From VRUE01 sp963699225 (GTDB lineage: Bacteria > Actinomycetota > Thermoleophilia > Solirubrobacterales > 70-9), in NCBI GenBank assembly GCA_963699225.1, contig OY969423.1, positions 1,178,001 to 1,242,000 on the forward strand: a stretch of DNA of 64,000 nucleotides, in the 5' to 3' direction. Position numbers and translations under genes: made by a program. Of the stretch, positions 40,823 to 48,367 are shown in pieces; position 1 is the first letter of the stretch, and each line of letters begins with the position of its first letter. Below the pieces are notes generated by a model. The model did no database searches. It was not told where the DNA came from and worked only from the letters and a program-made list of their open reading frames with translations.

Positions 40823-41596
40823 GTGAAGCCAGAGCGCGCCCTACTCGCCCTCGCGATCTCCCTGCTGCTGTCCGTAGGAGCCTCGCCCGCCCACGCGATC
40901 GCGCCGATCGGGGAGAACCCCTGCTCGGGCCCCGAAGCAAAGGTCCTGCTCTGCCCGAACCTGCGTATCGCACCGCCACACGAACTCTACGTCGACCATG
41001 CCGGCGGCCGTACGCGGCTGCACGCGACGAGCGACGTGCGCAGCCGCGGCCGCGGGCCGATGGAGCTGCACGGCACCCGCAACGGCTGGCGCACGATGCA
41101 CGTTCGCCAGCGGATCTACCGCGCCGGTGGTGGCCACATCACCGTGCCAACCCTGGCGACCCTGCGCTTCACCTCGGTCGGCGCCTACTTCGGCGGCTCC
41201 TACTGGAAGGTCCACCAGCTCGCCCGCTTCGAGCTCTGGTCAGTCGGCGGCCACCACCAGCTCCTGCATCGGGTCCGGGTCGGGCCAAAGCTCAACTACT
41301 GCCTGCGCGACCTGGAGCGCACCCGCCCCGGCAAGCGCTCGCCGGGCCACTGGCATTACCCCGGCTGCAACCAGGACCCCTACATCCACCACGACACGCT
41401 CGGCACCTCGGTCGGCTGGTCGGACATCTACCCAGCCGACTACGACAAGCAGTGGATCAACGTCAGCGGCCTGCACGGCTGCTTCGCCTTCGTGATGACG
41501 GTCGACCCCGCGAGCCTGCTCTACGAATCGAACGAGAACGACAACAGCTCACACCGCCTCGTCCACCTCCCCTTCCGCGGCGACGACGGCTGCTAG
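40823..41596 (+). CDS. Secreted lysyl-oxidase-like protein (degenerate copper site)
   Basis: 257 residues from GTG 40823; signal peptide ALLALAISLLLSVGASPAHA. The C-terminal half follows the bacterial lysyl oxidase family: SVGWSDIYPADYDKQWINVSG, then FVMTVDPASLLYESNENDNSS, matching the family's 'GISVGWGD.Y....GQWID' and 'DP...L.ESNY.NN'. The copper site, usually a run with H.HWH, here reads SYWKVHQLARFELWSV with a single His, and no obvious quinone-forming Lys/Tyr pair was assigned. It could be an inactive or binding homologue, or have an unusual site. Cysteines pair (CLRDLE, YPGCNQD, LHGCFAF, DDGC). The end overlaps the convergent YrbE gene. Confidence 0.75.
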   Translation: MKPERALLALAISLLLSVGASPAHAIAPIGENPCSGPEAKVLLCPNLRIAPPHELYVDHAGGRTRLHATSDVRSRGRGPMELHGTRNGWRTMHVRQRIYRAGGGHITVPTLATLRFTSVGAYFGGSYWKVHQLARFELWSVGGHHQLLHRVRVGPKLNYCLRDLERTRPGKRSPGHWHYPGCNQDPYIHHDTLGTSVGWSDIYPADYDKQWINVSGLHGCFAFVMTVDPASLLYESNENDNSSHRLVHLPFRGDDGC

Positions 41597-42390
41597 CCGC
41601 CGATCGGCGCTCGCGGGGTCGAGCCCCAGAAGACGACGGTGCCGAGCATGCCGATGATGTGGACGATGATGATGTTGACCACCATCGACTGGGCGGTCGC
41701 CGTGCCGACGCCGACCGGGCCGCCCGTCGCGGTGTAGCCGTAGTAGCAGCCGACCAGCACGATCGCGGTCGCCATCACCATCCCCTTGGTCAGGCTGAAG
41801 AAGAGGTCGACGGGGTCCTGAAACATCCAGAAGATCAGCAGGTAGCCACCCTGGGAGACGTCGCCGACCTGCTGCACCACCGCCAGGTAGCTGGCGAAGT
41901 AGGCCACCCCGATCCCAACCAGGTAGAGGAAGGGGATCGCGATCCAGGCGCCGAGCAGGCGGGTCGCGCAGAGGAAGGTGACAGGCGGGATGCCCATCAC
42001 CTCGAGCGCGTCGATCTCATCTGAGATCCGCATCGCGCCGATCTCGGCGACGATGCCGGTACCGACCTTGGCCGAGAGGATGTAGCCGAAGGCGTAGGGC
42101 AGGCCCTCGCGCAGGTCGCAGTAGGCGGAGAAGAGCCCGGCAAGAGAGGGCGCTCCGATCGAGCGGTTGAAATAGGCGCCCTGCAGGCCGCACTGCAGGC
42201 CGAGAATGAAGACGAAGGCCCAGATGATCACCGCCGAGCCGAGGATCAAGATGCCCGACTGGCGCAGGCTCTCGCCGAAGAAGCGCAGGACGCGGCCGCT
42301 GTAGACCAGGCCGGCGACGCGCGAGCCGAAGCGGGCGACCTCGCCAAAGGAGTCGAGCCAGCCGCGCGGGACGTCGAGCCAGCCGATCAA
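41593..42390 (-). CDS. MlaE/YrbE-family ABC transporter permease (second of pair)
   Basis: 265 residues from TTG 42390, which overlaps the stop of the first permease as TTGA; the reading to 42579 has no homology. MlaE fold: long N-terminal amphipathic segment, then LRQSGILILGSAVIIWAFVFILG and the conserved YILSAKVGTGIVAEIGAMRISDEIDALEVMGIPP coupling region, with GMLGTVVFW at the end. With its partner it would form the membrane part of an Mce/Mla lipid transporter. No MCE substrate-binding genes or MlaF/MceG ATPase lie beside it; transcription downstream runs into a convergent gene. Confidence 0.88.
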   Translation of the reverse strand: MIGWLDVPRGWLDSFGEVARFGSRVAGLVYSGRVLRFFGESLRQSGILILGSAVIIWAFVFILGLQCGLQGAYFNRSIGAPSLAGLFSAYCDLREGLPYAFGYILSAKVGTGIVAEIGAMRISDEIDALEVMGIPPVTFLCATRLLGAWIAIPFLYLVGIGVAYFASYLAVVQQVGDVSQGGYLLIFWMFQDPVDLFFSLTKGMVMATAIVLVGCYYGYTATGGPVGVGTATAQSMVVNIIIVHIIGMLGTVVFWGSTPRAPIGG

Positions 42391-43193
42391 CGGATTGCCT
42401 GCAGTTCGGGATTGGTGGCAAGCAGGACAGCGGTGAAGACGTAGTTGAAGAAGAAGACCGCGACCAGCGCAATGACGACGGCCTGATTGACGGCGCGACC
42501 GACACCCTCCGCCCCACCCGAGGCGGTCATCCCCTTGAACGAACAGACGACCGAGATGATCGCGCCGAAGATCGTGCACATCAGCACCGAGCCCCAGATG
42601 TCGGTGACCGAGGCATTGGAGAAGAGGGTGGCGAAGAAGCCGCCGAGCGACTGGTGGTAGAGCAACTCGGCGGCGATGCCGGCGCTGAGGCCGAAGAGGA
42701 TGGCGAAGATGTCGAGTAGGGCGGTGACGACCATCAGGGCGAGGAAGCGCGGCACGACCAGGTTCTTGACCGGGTCCACCCCCAGCACCTGCAGGGCGTC
42801 GAGCTCCTCGCGGATCTTGCGAGCTCCGAGGTCGGCGGTGATCGCCGTGCCGGCGACGCCGGCGACGACGACGGCGGTAACCAGCGGGCCGATCCAGCGG
42901 ATCGCGGTGAGGACGAAGAAGCCGCCGAGCCGGTCGAGCGCCCCGAACAGCGAGAGCACGCCCGCCGCCTGCAAACCCGGGGCGCCAAGGCAGAGGGCAA
43001 AGGTCGAGATCAGCAGCGGGAACCAGGAGAGCTTGAGCACGAAGAGGAACTGCCAGACCAGCTCCTCGCCGTAGGGATAGGGAGGTCGTACCGCCGAGAC
43101 GACGGTCTTCGCGGTGAGGATCATCATCTCCCCCACCTGCTCGAAGGCGGACTTGGCGGGCGTGTAGGCCCGGCTCAGGACTTGGCTTGCCAC
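42387..43193 (-). CDS. MlaE/YrbE-family ABC transporter permease (first of pair)
   Basis: 268 residues from GTG 43193, overlapping gntR by 19 bases. The family core AVVVAGVAGTAITADLGARKIREELDALQVLGVDPVKNLVVPRFLALMVVTALLDI is the MlaE E-G-rich coupling helix; SFKGMTASGGAEGVGRAVNQAVV lies before the last TM. Pairs with the 41593-42390 permease as YrbE1A/1B do at the head of actinobacterial mce operons. Missing partners make it an isolated permease pair, so the rest of the transporter must be encoded elsewhere. Confidence 0.88.
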   Translation of the reverse strand: MASQVLSRAYTPAKSAFEQVGEMMILTAKTVVSAVRPPYPYGEELVWQFLFVLKLSWFPLLISTFALCLGAPGLQAAGVLSLFGALDRLGGFFVLTAIRWIGPLVTAVVVAGVAGTAITADLGARKIREELDALQVLGVDPVKNLVVPRFLALMVVTALLDIFAILFGLSAGIAAELLYHQSLGGFFATLFSNASVTDIWGSVLMCTIFGAIISVVCSFKGMTASGGAEGVGRAVNQAVVIALVAVFFFNYVFTAVLLATNPELQAIR

Positions 43194-43951
43194 CAGCTCA
43201 TCGCCCTGCCGAGAGGGCCCCCGCCCGATCGTGGTGCAGTCTCGCCTTGCTTGCCCTCGAGCTGCGCTTTGCGCCGCGCCCGCGCCTCGCCGACCTGCCT
43301 GGCCCGCAGCTCGGCTGCGCGCTGCGCTTCGGAGAGCTGGGCGATCAGGGTGTCGCGCGTCTGCTCCAGCTCCTCGACGCCGGCGACGTGAGCTTTTGTG
43401 AAGCGGGCCGCTGTTGGCATATCGGCGGGAAGGTCACGCGTGTAGGCCGCCAGCTCGATCTCGAGCCGGGCGATCTGGCGGCGCAGCTCGTGGCGAACCT
43501 CGATCGCCTCGCTCTCCTCGGCGAAGCCGGGAAGCTCCTCAGCGACCTCGTCGACCTCACCCGCCTCGCCCATGCTCGCGCAGGCAGCGGTGACGACGAT
43601 CAGGTCGCTTGGGTCAAGCCCTGCATCGAGCGTCCGCCGCAACGCCTCGGCAGCGATCTCCTCCAGCTCCGGGGAGGCCTCGATCCGCTCGGCGACGAAG
43701 GTGCCCTGACCCTGGCGGCTGACCACGAGCCCGGCCTGCTCGAGGCCAGCGTAGACCGCGCGCACGGTGTTGACGTTGACGCCGCCCCACTCGGCGAGGC
43801 GGCGGAAGCTGGGCAACCGCTCTCCGGCCGCGAGGCGACCGGTCGCGATCAGTGCACGCAGGCGCCAGGAGAGCTGTACGCCGACCGGTAGCTCTGCCGC
43901 TGGGTCGGTGGAAAACGGCGTGGCTTCGCGAGCTGCGATCCGCTGTGCCAT
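43175..43951 (-). CDS. GntR-family transcriptional regulator (YtrA-like)
   Basis: 258 residues. N-terminal winged helix-turn-helix: LPVGVQLSWRLRALIATGRLAAGERLPSFRRLAEWGGVNVNTVRAVYAGLEQAGLVVSRQGQGTFV. There is no FadR/UTRA ligand domain; the C-terminal part is a long, charged, helical region (LEIELAAYTRDLPADMPTAARFTKAHVAGVEELEQTRDTLIAQLSEAQRAAE) suggestive of coiled coil, then a Gly/Pro tail, which fits the YtrA-like short-effector class. It is co-transcribed with the YrbE pair. A perfect 22-bp palindrome just upstream is presumably its own operator. Confidence 0.88.
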   Translation of the reverse strand: MAQRIAAREATPFSTDPAAELPVGVQLSWRLRALIATGRLAAGERLPSFRRLAEWGGVNVNTVRAVYAGLEQAGLVVSRQGQGTFVAERIEASPELEEIAAEALRRTLDAGLDPSDLIVVTAACASMGEAGEVDEVAEELPGFAEESEAIEVRHELRRQIARLEIELAAYTRDLPADMPTAARFTKAHVAGVEELEQTRDTLIAQLSEAQRAAELRARQVGEARARRKAQLEGKQGETAPRSGGGPLGRAMSWWQAKS

Positions 43952-43975
43952 CAGATCACACAGTAGGTGATCAGC

Positions 43976-43997
43976 CTGTTCTAGTCAACTAGAACAG
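43976..43997. promoter_or_regulatory. GntR operator upstream of gntR
   Basis: CTGTTCTAGT, CA, ACTAGAACAG: a perfect 10-bp inverted repeat with a two-base centre, 25 bases upstream of the gntR ATG and immediately before the sua5 stop. Similar sequences occur at 46581-46600 (17 of 20 identical on the opposite strand) and 46615-46635 (15 of 21). Confidence 0.7.
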
Positions 43998-44000
43998 TCT

Positions 44001-44633
44001 TCAAATGGCCTCGAAGCGCTTCCGCAACTCATCCGTCGGCATCCCACCCTGGCGCAGAATTGTCCACTCTCCGGTCGAGTCGAGGGAGGTCGCGTCGATC
44101 ACGGTCGACGGCGCTCCGTTTAGGGCGCCGCCGTCGATCGCGACGTCGACAGCGCTGAGAACACTGTGGGGAACGTCGGCGAAGATGGCCGGGGCCGGCT
44201 CGCCGCTGCGATTAGCCGAGGTCTGGAAGACCGGCCACATCATTCCCTCCAGCGGCCCGTCGATCAGGCGCAAGCCCAACCGCTCGGGATCTTCACGGCA
44301 GGCCAGCGGGTAACGATGGCCGGGGTTGTCGACGACCAGGGTGACCGGTCCCGGCAGCAGCGCCCCGACCGCGGTGCGGGTGCGATCGCCAAGGCTCTCG
44401 ACTAGCTCGCGCATCGCCAGCGGGGAAAAGTAGAGAACGGCGGAGGGCTTGCCGTCGTCACGACCCTTGATCCGGTGGATCCGCTCAATCGCAGCCTGGT
44501 TGAGCGGATCGCAAGCCAGGCCGTAGAGACCATCGGCGGGGAAGACGGCGACCCCGCCGGCCGCGATGCAGAGCTCGAGACCGGTGCGCGCGCTCTCGGC
44601 TCCGTCGCGCTCGATCGAGACCGTCACCGTCAC
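44001..44633 (-). CDS. L-threonylcarbamoyladenylate synthase (TsaC/Sua5/YrdC)
   Basis: 210 residues from GTG 44633, overlapping prmC as GTGA; the longer reading lies inside prmC in another frame. YrdC fold: GGVAVFPADGLYGLACDPLN (P-loop-like ATP site), RIHRIKGRDDGKPSAVLYF, LLPGPVTLVVDNPGH, LGLRLID, VFQTSANRSGEPAPA. It makes threonylcarbamoyl-AMP for the t6A37 tRNA modification. Lacks the extra C-terminal domain of Sua5, so it is the TsaC-length type. The prfA-prmC-tsaC order is common in bacteria and unites decoding-related genes. Confidence 0.9.
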   Translation of the reverse strand: MTVTVSIERDGAESARTGLELCIAAGGVAVFPADGLYGLACDPLNQAAIERIHRIKGRDDGKPSAVLYFSPLAMRELVESLGDRTRTAVGALLPGPVTLVVDNPGHRYPLACREDPERLGLRLIDGPLEGMMWPVFQTSANRSGEPAPAIFADVPHSVLSAVDVAIDGGALNGAPSTVIDATSLDSTGEWTILRQGGMPTDELRKRFEAI

Positions 44634-45454
44634 GCCCGCGACTCCCTGCGACCGATCACGAGGCGCTCGATCCCGGCGAGATCCACTCGTGTCTCGACCG
44701 CCTGGCAGCCAGCCTCGCGCAGGAACCCCTCCACCGCGGCCGCCTGCCCCTGACCGATCTCCAGGGCCAGGGTGCCGGTCACCGCGACGAGCGCCGGCAC
44801 GGCCGAGCGAAAGACGTCGAGCCCGTCCGGGCCGGCGAGCAGCGCCTCGCGGGGCTCCCACTCGGTCACCTCGCGCTGCAGCTCTCCCCACTCCCGCTCG
44901 CTCACGTAGGGAAGGTTCGCGACGACGAGGTCAAATTCCTCATTGCCCGGTGGCAGGGTCCCCTCGAAGAGCCCGACCCGTGTCGCCAGGCCAAGCCGCT
45001 CGGCGTTGTCCGCGGCAACCGCGAGAGCGCCAGCGGAGGTATCGGTGGCGATGACCTCGGCGTCGTGGAGCTCCGCGGCGATAGACAGCGCGAGCGCGCC
45101 CGATCCGGTGCCGACGTCAAGCACCGTGCGCGGGCTCAACTCGAGCGCTAGCTCGACCAGGAGCTCGCTCTCCGGCCGCGGGATCAGCACCCGGCGATCG
45201 ACGGCGAGCTCGAGATGGCGAAAGCCGCGGCGGCCGAGGATGTAGGCGACCGGCTCCCGTCGCAGGCGCCGGCGCACCATCTCGGCGAAGCGACGCGCCG
45301 CGGCCGGCGGGATCGCCCCTTCGGGGTCCGCCACCAGGCGCGCCCGCTCCCAGCCCGTCGCCTCGGCGAGCAGCAGCTCGGCGTCGAGGCGAGGATCGTC
45401 GACCCCGGCGGCCCGCAGCGCATCGACCGACGCGCCCAGCGCCTCGCGGATCAC
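44630..45454 (-). CDS. prmC: Peptide chain release factor N5-glutamine methyltransferase
   Basis: 274 residues from GTG 45454, overlapping prfA as GTGA. N-terminal helical RF-binding region (ALRAAGVDDPRLDAELLLAEATGW), then the SAM fold: VLDVGTGSGALALSIAAEL motif I, VIATDTSAGALAVAADNA, and the NPPY-type active motif as VVANLPYVSE. It methylates the Gln of the GGQ motif of RF1 and RF2, both of whose genes are in this window. The motif is N-L-P-Y instead of N-P-P-Y, the usual variant in some bacteria. Confidence 0.93.
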   Translation of the reverse strand: MIREALGASVDALRAAGVDDPRLDAELLLAEATGWERARLVADPEGAIPPAAARRFAEMVRRRLRREPVAYILGRRGFRHLELAVDRRVLIPRPESELLVELALELSPRTVLDVGTGSGALALSIAAELHDAEVIATDTSAGALAVAADNAERLGLATRVGLFEGTLPPGNEEFDLVVANLPYVSEREWGELQREVTEWEPREALLAGPDGLDVFRSAVPALVAVTGTLALEIGQGQAAAVEGFLREAGCQAVETRVDLAGIERLVIGRRESRA

Positions 45455-46518
45455 CCGACCGTGGCGGTCTCGAGGCGCTGGCGCTTCTCCTCCGCGGCTA
45501 GCGCCTCGGTGAACTCGGCCAGCTCGCCGCCGAGGACACCTTCGAGATTGTGCGAGGTGTGCTTGATCCTGTGGTCGGTGACACGGCCCTGGGGGAAGTT
45601 GTAAGTGCGAACCTTCTCGGAGCGCTCGCCGCTGCCCACCTGCGCCTTGCGCTCGGAGGCGATCTTGGCGTGCTGCTCGGCCAGCTCGCGCTCGTAGATG
45701 CGTGCTCGCAGCACCCGCATCGCCCGCTCCTTGTTTTGCAGCTGTGACTTCTCGTCCTGCATTGATACGACGATGCCGCTCGGTTTGTGGGTGATCCGCA
45801 CCGCCGAGTCGGTGGTATTGACCGACTGGCCGCCCGGGCCGGATGAGCGGTAGACGTCGATCTGCAAGTCGTTGAGATCGATCTCGACCTCGACCTCCTC
45901 GGCCTCGGGCAGAACGGCCACCGTCGCGGTCGAGGTGTGGATCCGCCCCTGCGACTCAGTCTCGGGCACCCGCTGCACCCGGTGCGTACCGCCCTCGTAC
46001 TTGAAGATCGAGTAGGCGCCCTCGCCCTTGATCGCGAAGGTGACCTCCTTGAAGCCGCCGACCTCGGCGCTGGACTGCGAGAGCGGCTCGGTGGAGAAGC
46101 CGCGCTCTTCGGCGTAGCGAGTCAGCATCTTGTAGAGATCACCGGCGAAGAGTGCCGCCTCGTCACCGCCGGTGCCGGCCCTGATCTCGACCAGGACGTT
46201 CTTCGAGTCGTTGGGGTCGCGCTCGACCATCGCCAGGCGAATCTCCTCTTCAAGCGCCTCGATCCGCGGCGGCGCCTCCTCCGCCATCTTCAGCAGCTCC
46301 GGATCGTCGCCGTCCTCCGCCAGCAGCTCCCGCGCCCCTTCGAGATCGTCCTTCAGCTTGCGGTACTCGACCGCCAGCTCCCGCGCCGGCTGCAGCTCGC
46401 GATACTCGCGGCCGACCTCGGCGTAGCGCTCCCGGTCCCCGATCACGGTGGGATCCGACATCTGCGCCTCGAGCTCAGTGAAGCGCGCCTCGATCTGTTC
46501 TACCAGGGAATCGATCAC
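45451..46518 (-). CDS. prfA: Peptide chain release factor 1
   Basis: 355 residues. N-terminal helical domain, then RNVLVEIRAGTGGDEAALFAGDLYKMLTRYAEERGF, the stop-codon tripeptide region THRVQRVPETESQGRIHTSTATVAVLPE, and the hydrolysis motif SSGPGGQSVNTTDSAVRITH. Recognises UAG/UAA. No frameshift site is needed. A possible promoter on the minus strand (TTGTGC at 46602-46597, 16 bases, TATTTT at 46578-46573) overlaps the GntR-type site. First gene of the prfA-prmC-tsaC set. Confidence 0.96.
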   Translation of the reverse strand: MIDSLVEQIEARFTELEAQMSDPTVIGDRERYAEVGREYRELQPARELAVEYRKLKDDLEGARELLAEDGDDPELLKMAEEAPPRIEALEEEIRLAMVERDPNDSKNVLVEIRAGTGGDEAALFAGDLYKMLTRYAEERGFSTEPLSQSSAEVGGFKEVTFAIKGEGAYSIFKYEGGTHRVQRVPETESQGRIHTSTATVAVLPEAEEVEVEIDLNDLQIDVYRSSGPGGQSVNTTDSAVRITHKPSGIVVSMQDEKSQLQNKERAMRVLRARIYERELAEQHAKIASERKAQVGSGERSEKVRTYNFPQGRVTDHRIKHTSHNLEGVLGGELAEFTEALAAEEKRQRLETATVG

Positions 46519-46580
46519 TGCTCACAACATAGACGGGGGCCACCCATCGCGATTCTGCAGCGTTCGGCGCCCTAAAATAG

Positions 46581-46600
46581 TGTGCCAGTTGACTAGCACA
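46581..46600. promoter_or_regulatory. GntR-type operator copy 2, between prfA and the SnoaL-like gene
   Basis: TGTGCCAGT, TG, ACTAGCACA: an 8 of 9 inverted repeat. Its reverse complement TGTGCTAGTCAACTGGCACA differs at three positions from the gntR operator. It covers the -35 (TTGACT) of the plus-strand promoter and lies between the -35 and -10 of the possible prfA promoter. Confidence 0.6.
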
Positions 46601-46617
46601 ATGGCGCGGGGTACTGT
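46589..46617 (+). promoter_or_regulatory. Sigma-70-like promoter of the SnoaL-like gene
   Basis: TTGACT (46589-46594), 17-base spacer, TACTGT (46612-46617). Transcription should start near 46624 and leave a leader of about 47 bases with GGAGG at 46661-46665. Confidence 0.6.
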
Positions 46618-46635
46618 GATAGTCAGCTAGTTCAA
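46615..46635. promoter_or_regulatory. GntR-type operator copy 3, at the promoter start site
   Basis: TGTGATAGTCAGCTAGTTCAA matches the gntR operator at 15 of 21 positions with the core TAGTCAgCTAG kept; it overlaps the -10 and start site, as expected for a roadblock operator. Confidence 0.45.
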
Positions 46636-46670
46636 CTGCAACGTTTCGTAGATTCGTACTGGAGGCCGAG

Positions 46671-47066
46671 ATGAAAACGGACACGCTCGTCGCCGCGCCA
46701 CCCACGCGCATCGCCTGCCTCGCCCTGCCCAAGCTGATCGGGTCGGGCAACCTCGATGCGGCGACGCGGTGCTTTGCCCGCGATGCCTGCCTGTTGACCC
46801 CCGACGCGACCGCGATCCACGATCGCAAGCACATCCGGCCCCTACTCGCCCAGTTGATCTCGCGCCGCGTCCGGATCGAGGTCGAGCAGAGCAACGTGCT
46901 CATCGCCGGCGACGTCGCCTACGCTCGCGAGCTCTGGCAGGTCAGCGACCGGGTCGCGGCCGGCTCCCAATACGAACACTCGTGTGACCCTTCGCTCGTG
47001 CTCAAGCGAATCGAAGGCAGCTGGAAGATCTCGATCGCGACCCTGTGGGGCTGGGGCGGCCGCTAA
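46671..47066 (+). CDS. SnoaL-like / DUF4440-type NTF2-fold protein
   Basis: 131 residues, ATG 46671 with GGAGG five bases upstream. LPKLIGSGNLDAATRCFARDACLLTPDATAIHDRKHIRPLLAQLI, then VEQSNVLIAGDVAYARELWQVSD and SLVLKRIEGSWKISIATLWGWG: a short cone-shaped NTF2 fold as in the SnoaL/DUF4440 group. No catalytic residues assigned. It is transcribed opposite to its neighbours, dividing the common DUF1385-prfA gene order, and has its own promoter flanked by two GntR-type operators. Confidence 0.75.
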   Translation: MKTDTLVAAPPTRIACLALPKLIGSGNLDAATRCFARDACLLTPDATAIHDRKHIRPLLAQLISRRVRIEVEQSNVLIAGDVAYARELWQVSDRVAAGSQYEHSCDPSLVLKRIEGSWKISIATLWGWGGR

Positions 47067-47070
47067 GCCG

Positions 47071-48087
47071 CTAAGCGACGATCTCGATGTGCTGCTGCCC
47101 GGCGGCATCCTCGGGCGACTCGCGAGCCAGCACGGCCTGCAGCGAGGCAATCGCGACCGCGAGCTCTTCCTCGTCGGGCTCACGGGTAGTGAGGTTCTGC
47201 AGCATCAGGCCCGGCCACATGATCGCCCGCACCCAGCGCTTGCGCCGATTCTTGCCGGCCCACTTGATCACCTCATAGGAGAGTCCGGCGATCAGCGGGA
47301 TGCCGACGATCCGCGAGACGACCAACCAGTACCAGGCAGGCAATCCGATCGGGGCGAAGACGAAGATCGCCAGCACCATCACGATCAGCAGGAAGCTGGT
47401 GCCACAGCGGGGATGCAAGCGCGAGTAGAGCTTTGCCCGGGCCGGTGTCAGCTCGTCTTCGGCCTCATAGCAGGAGATCGTCTTGTGCTCGGCGCCGTGG
47501 TACTCGAAGACGCGGCGCAGGTCTTTGAGGCGGCTGATCGCCCCGATGTAGGCGATGAAGATGCCGGTGCGCAGCACCCCCTCGACCAGCCAGAAGAGGA
47601 AGGGCGAGCCAAGCCTGTCCTTGATCAAGCTGGTGAGGCCGACCGGCACGACGAAGAAGAGACCGACGGCGAGCAGCATCGAGAAGGCGATGGTCAGGCC
47701 CCAGACCCAACCGCCGATCTCTTCCGGCTCGCCATCCTCGTCGTCCTCGAGCTGGGCGTTGGCGGAGATTGCGAGGGCGCGGAAACCGATCTTCAGCGAC
47801 TCGCCGAGGGCGACCACGCCGCGCAGGACGGGCAAGCGCCAGAGCCGGTGGCGCGTAGCCCAGGGGCGAATCGGCTCGGAGCTGATCTCGATCTCGCCGT
47901 CGGGGCGGCGCACCGCCACCGCCCAGACTGAGACGCCGCGCATCATCACGCCCTCGAGCACCGCCTGGCCGCCGACCGGCGCGTCGCGTTGGGCGACCAG
48001 CGCGCCGTCGGGCATGCGCAGCGGGTCGGCCCCGTTCTTAGACGGGGTAGCAGCTTCGGTTTGCAGCAAGCCCAACTCCGGGCTCAC
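47071..48087 (-). CDS. DUF1385 membrane protein
   Basis: 338 residues from GTG 48087. PVGGQAVLEGVMMRG is the family signature, followed by VWAVAVRRPDGEIEISSEP, four to five membrane helices (WGLTIAFSMLLAVGLFFVVPVGLT, GIFIAYIGAISRLKDLRRVFEYHGAEHKTI, CGTSFLLIVMVLAIFVFAPIGLPAWYWLV) and the Cys/His region FEYHGAEHKTISCYEAEDELTP..LHPRCGTSF, which suggests metal binding. Function not established. It starts three bases after the rpmE stop; rpmE-DUF1385-prfA is a recurring order in Gram-positive bacteria. Confidence 0.88.
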   Translation of the reverse strand: MSPELGLLQTEAATPSKNGADPLRMPDGALVAQRDAPVGGQAVLEGVMMRGVSVWAVAVRRPDGEIEISSEPIRPWATRHRLWRLPVLRGVVALGESLKIGFRALAISANAQLEDDEDGEPEEIGGWVWGLTIAFSMLLAVGLFFVVPVGLTSLIKDRLGSPFLFWLVEGVLRTGIFIAYIGAISRLKDLRRVFEYHGAEHKTISCYEAEDELTPARAKLYSRLHPRCGTSFLLIVMVLAIFVFAPIGLPAWYWLVVSRIVGIPLIAGLSYEVIKWAGKNRRKRWVRAIMWPGLMLQNLTTREPDEEELAVAIASLQAVLARESPEDAAGQQHIEIVA

Positions 48088-48090
48088 GGC

Positions 48091-48306
48091 TTACCTTCCG
48101 GCCTTGGCGTGCTTGGCAGCGCGGCGCTGGAAACGCTCGACCCGGCCGCCCGTATCGACCAGCTTCTGCTTGCCGGTGTAGAACGGGTGGCACTCGGAGC
48201 AAAGCTCTACGTGCAGGTCGGCCTGCGTGGAGCGCGTGTAGAACTGGTTCCCGCAGGAGCAGTGCACGTTTGCCAGCGTGTAATCAGGATGAATTCCGCT
48301 TTTCAC
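48091..48306 (-). CDS. rpmE: 50S ribosomal protein L31 (zinc form)
   Basis: 71 residues from GTG 48306 (VKSGIHPDYTLANVHC). The four Cys ligands are in NVHCSCGNQFYTRST and VELCSECHPFYTGKQ, so it is the C-plus, zinc-binding form. Ends in the usual basic VERFQRRAAKHAKAGR. The longer reading to 48405 has no support. Divergent from the diguanylate cyclase gene with 61 bases between. Confidence 0.93.
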   Translation of the reverse strand: MKSGIHPDYTLANVHCSCGNQFYTRSTQADLHVELCSECHPFYTGKQKLVDTGGRVERFQRRAAKHAKAGR

Positions 48307-48367
48307 GCCCTTCAGTCTAGATGACTCGCGCAAGCGGCTGTTCCAGGGGTTGTGAATCGGCTCTCTC

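Noticed and set aside
42391..42579. Upstream extension of the second YrbE gene
   Set aside because: Lies in another frame inside the first YrbE gene; TTGA overlap gives the natural start.
44634..44891. Upstream extension of the TsaC gene
   Set aside because: Arg/Gly-rich shadow of prmC; GTGA overlap marks the start at 44633.
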